Part shown: one piece after another, positions 4,108 through 5,284 of the stretch
How the letters are laid out: the number at the start of each line of letters is the position of its first letter
Position numbering within the stretch: the stretch's first letter is position 1
NCBI GenBank assembly: GCA_009780285.1
Contig: WRAL01000130.1
Location: 1 to 5,284, forward strand
Direction: 5' to 3'
Length of the DNA stretch: 5,284 nt
Origin: Treponema sp.
GTDB lineage: Bacteria; Spirochaetota; Spirochaetia; Treponematales; Breznakiellaceae
Notes under the pieces: model-generated
What the model saw: only the letters and a program-made list of their open reading frames with translations
Database searches by the model: none
What the model was told of the DNA's origin: nothing
Translations under genes and position numbers: made by a program

Positions 4108-5130
4108 TTAAGGTCCTTCCGTCGCGTCTTCCCAATCCTCGTCTTCATAATCGCTGTCGGTCGTGTCCGGAACCTCGGGCGCCTCGCGAGCGGCGATAAT
4201 CGCGCGGATCTCCTGCAAGTGGCTCGCGCTGATCCTTTCGTCGTCCAGCAGCGCCTCGACCGAATCCATGTCCTCAAAGCCGGCCTCAAGCGCCGCGCGA
4301 AGCTCGCTTATGCCTTCCGGGTTGGCCGGATCGGCGACCAAAAGAACGCGCGCCACGCCAAAGCGCGCCATCGCCCTGGAAGGATCGGAGGCGCCGGCGG
4401 CAATGCGCTCGCCTGCGGCGCGGAACTCGTCCAGCGCGCGCGCGTAATTGCCCGCGCTTTCCAGCGCCTGCGCGAATTCAAAAGTCGCGGCGCCGGCCTC
4501 GGCGCTTTCCGGGTTCCCCTCGATCCACTGCGCGAAGGAATCCAGCGCCTCCGGCTTGTCCTGCCGCGCCTGAGCGCGCGCATATAATAGAAGAAAATCA
4601 GGATTGTCGAAAAAGGCCAGCGGATTGCGCGCCAGAACCTCCTCGGCCTCCGGGTAGCGCTCCATCGCGAAAAGAACCAGGGCGTGATTGAAGCCGTCGT
4701 CGGCGCTTTCCGGCACGAGCGCGAGAAAGCGTTCGTAAAGGCGCGCCGCCTCCTCGAAGTCGCCGCGGCGAATGCGCGTGTAGGCCGCCGCCCGAAGCGC
4801 CAGCGCGTTCTCCGGGTCGCGCGCCAGCACCGCCTCGAACTGCCGCGCCGCCTCCTCGAAGCGCCCCATCTCGAAATGAAGAAGCCCAAGATTGTAGGCC
4901 GATGCCGCCATCGTCCTATTCTGCGCCCGTGCCCGGCTCAGCCAGCGCTCCGCCTCTCGAAAATAGTGGTCGCGGTTCGCGCTGCGGCTCTGCCCAATCT
5001 CAAAATAAGCCATGCCGATGGCGAAGTACTCCTCCGCCGACAGGCCGCGAGCGCTCGCGCAGCCGGCCAGCGTCAAAAGAGCGAGCGCCGTGACAACGGC
5101 AAAAGCGGCCGCCATGCGTATGTCCTTCAT
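4108..5130 (-). CDS. Tetratricopeptide (TPR) repeat lipoprotein
   Basis: A 340-residue predicted lipoprotein with signal peptide MKDIRMAAAFAVVTALALLT followed by the lipobox LAGC, acylated Cys24. After the anchor come TPR-type helical repeats: about 31-68, 76-109 (YNLGLLHFEMGRFEEAARQF), 110-143 (RRGDFEEAARLYERFLALVP), 146-170, 176-208 and 213-245 (AGNYARALDEFRAA). A C-terminal segment follows (272-314, ELRAALEAGFEDMDSVEALL), and the protein ends in a very acidic tail (324-335, DTTDSDYEDEDWED). TPRs bind partner proteins, so it is probably a scaffold at the membrane surface facing the periplasm; the partner is unknown. Start choice is uncertain. ATG 5128-5130 gives a signal peptide with Lys and Arg but has no Shine-Dalgarno. 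ATG 5113-5115 has AAGGA 7 bases upstream but leaves an uncharged n-region. It is probably the second gene of the minus-strand operon. Confidence 0.9.
   Translation of the reverse strand: MKDIRMAAAFAVVTALALLTLAGCASARGLSAEEYFAIGMAYFEIGQSRSANRDHYFREAERWLSRARAQNRTMAASAYNLGLLHFEMGRFEEAARQFEAVLARDPENALALRAAAYTRIRRGDFEEAARLYERFLALVPESADDGFNHALVLFAMERYPEAEEVLARNPLAFFDNPDFLLLYARAQARQDKPEALDSFAQWIEGNPESAEAGAATFEFAQALESAGNYARALDEFRAAGERIAAGASDPSRAMARFGVARVLLVADPANPEGISELRAALEAGFEDMDSVEALLDDERISASHLQEIRAIIAAREAPEVPDTTDSDYEDEDWEDATEGP
5123..5127 (-). promoter_or_regulatory. Ribosome-binding site AAGGA favouring an internal start of the TPR gene
   Basis: On the minus strand AAGGA sits between the ATG at 5128-5130 and the ATG at 5113-5115, 7 bases before the latter. 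By ribosome-binding site alone the TPR protein would start at 5115, five residues shorter. The signal-peptide charge argues for 5130. Both may be used, or the upstream ATG may be translated by coupling with the preceding gene, which ends 5 bases before it. Confidence 0.45.
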
Positions 5131-5135
5131 GTGGA

Positions 5136-5284
5136 TCAATAGTGGCGCGCCGCCGCGAGATTTTCAAGCGCGCCATAGTCATGCGGGGGGCGGCCAACGA
5201 AGGCGAGCATCGCGGCGGCGCGCGCAAGCCCCCCGTTCCGGCCGCGCCCTGCGCGTCCCACGCTGTCCCCTATAGCCCCGCCTC
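5136..5284 (-). CDS. C-terminal end of an unidentified upstream gene (partial)
   Basis: One minus-strand frame is open from the right edge to a TGA at 5136-5138, giving the last 48 residues of a protein. The first half is rich in Gly, Ala and Arg. The end, GRPPHDYGALENLAAARHY, looks like ordinary folded-protein sequence. The other two minus-strand frames are stopped within this stretch. The stop lies 5 bases before the TPR gene's ATG at 5130, the tight spacing expected for an operon partner. I do not recognise the family, and the 5' part lies outside the window, so no function is given. The promoter of the operon is also outside. Confidence 0.55.
   Translation of the reverse strand, partial: GGAIGDSVGRAGRGRNGGLARAAAMLAFVGRPPHDYGALENLAAARHY

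Noticed and set aside
4083..4289. Longer start for the DUF503 gene
   Set aside because: The extra 69 residues are Arg-rich and out of frame inside the TPR gene; the family alignment and ribosome-binding site point to 4082.
3814..4587. Plus-strand frame of 257 codons across DUF503 and the TPR gene
   Set aside because: It spans two convincing minus-strand genes and has no recognisable motif; long antisense frames are expected at this GC content.
4684..5142. Plus-strand frame of 152 codons over the TPR gene
   Set aside because: Antisense to TPR helices, with highly basic shadow composition.

Overview
The window looks like a chromosomal segment of a fairly GC-rich, diderm bacterium. Most of it is a tightly packed minus-strand gene cluster, with one plus-strand gene in the middle. 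Three genes carry lipoprotein signal peptides, two of them with relaxed lipoboxes. Together with a TrmB of the type seen in spirochaetes and a TPR lipoprotein, this suggests a Treponema-like spirochaete. That placement is inference from protein style, not from a marker gene. There is no tRNA or rRNA gene, no CRISPR array and no transposase.

Region 1 (1-872, minus): an acyl-ACP thioesterase of about 251 residues. After it come 62 bases of spacer and what may be the first 18 codons of the next minus-strand gene, cut by the window edge.

Region 2 (873-1040): a divergent intergenic region of 168 bases, the most structured non-coding DNA here. It has two 22-base direct repeats with one mismatch (907-928 and 998-1019). 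Between them are two back-to-back stem-loops with 11-12 bp stems and 3-base loops, and a third inverted repeat overlaps the left direct repeat. The right direct repeat supplies the -35 box of a good sigma70-type promoter whose predicted start point is the A of the next gene's ATG, so that mRNA may be leaderless.

Region 3 (1041-1778, plus): a protein with the layout of the uracil-DNA glycosylase superfamily but without the cysteines of the iron-sulfur families. It ends two bases from the convergent trmB stop codon.

Region 4 (1781-5284, minus): a probable operon, read from right to left. It holds the C-terminus of an unidentified gene, a TPR lipoprotein, a DUF503 protein, two lipoproteins of unknown function, and the tRNA m7G46 methyltransferase trmB. 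The gaps are 5 and 25 bases, then a 1-base overlap, 25 bases, and a 20-base overlap, so transcription and translation are probably coupled. The cluster joins RNA/translation functions (TrmB, DUF503) with envelope lipoproteins. No known pathway links them, and the grouping may only reflect shared expression.

No intergenic stretch exceeds 300 bases. I did not find a clear new multi-gene system. The best candidates for a second look are the repeat/stem-loop block at 891-1019 and the leaderless glycosylase-like gene beside it.
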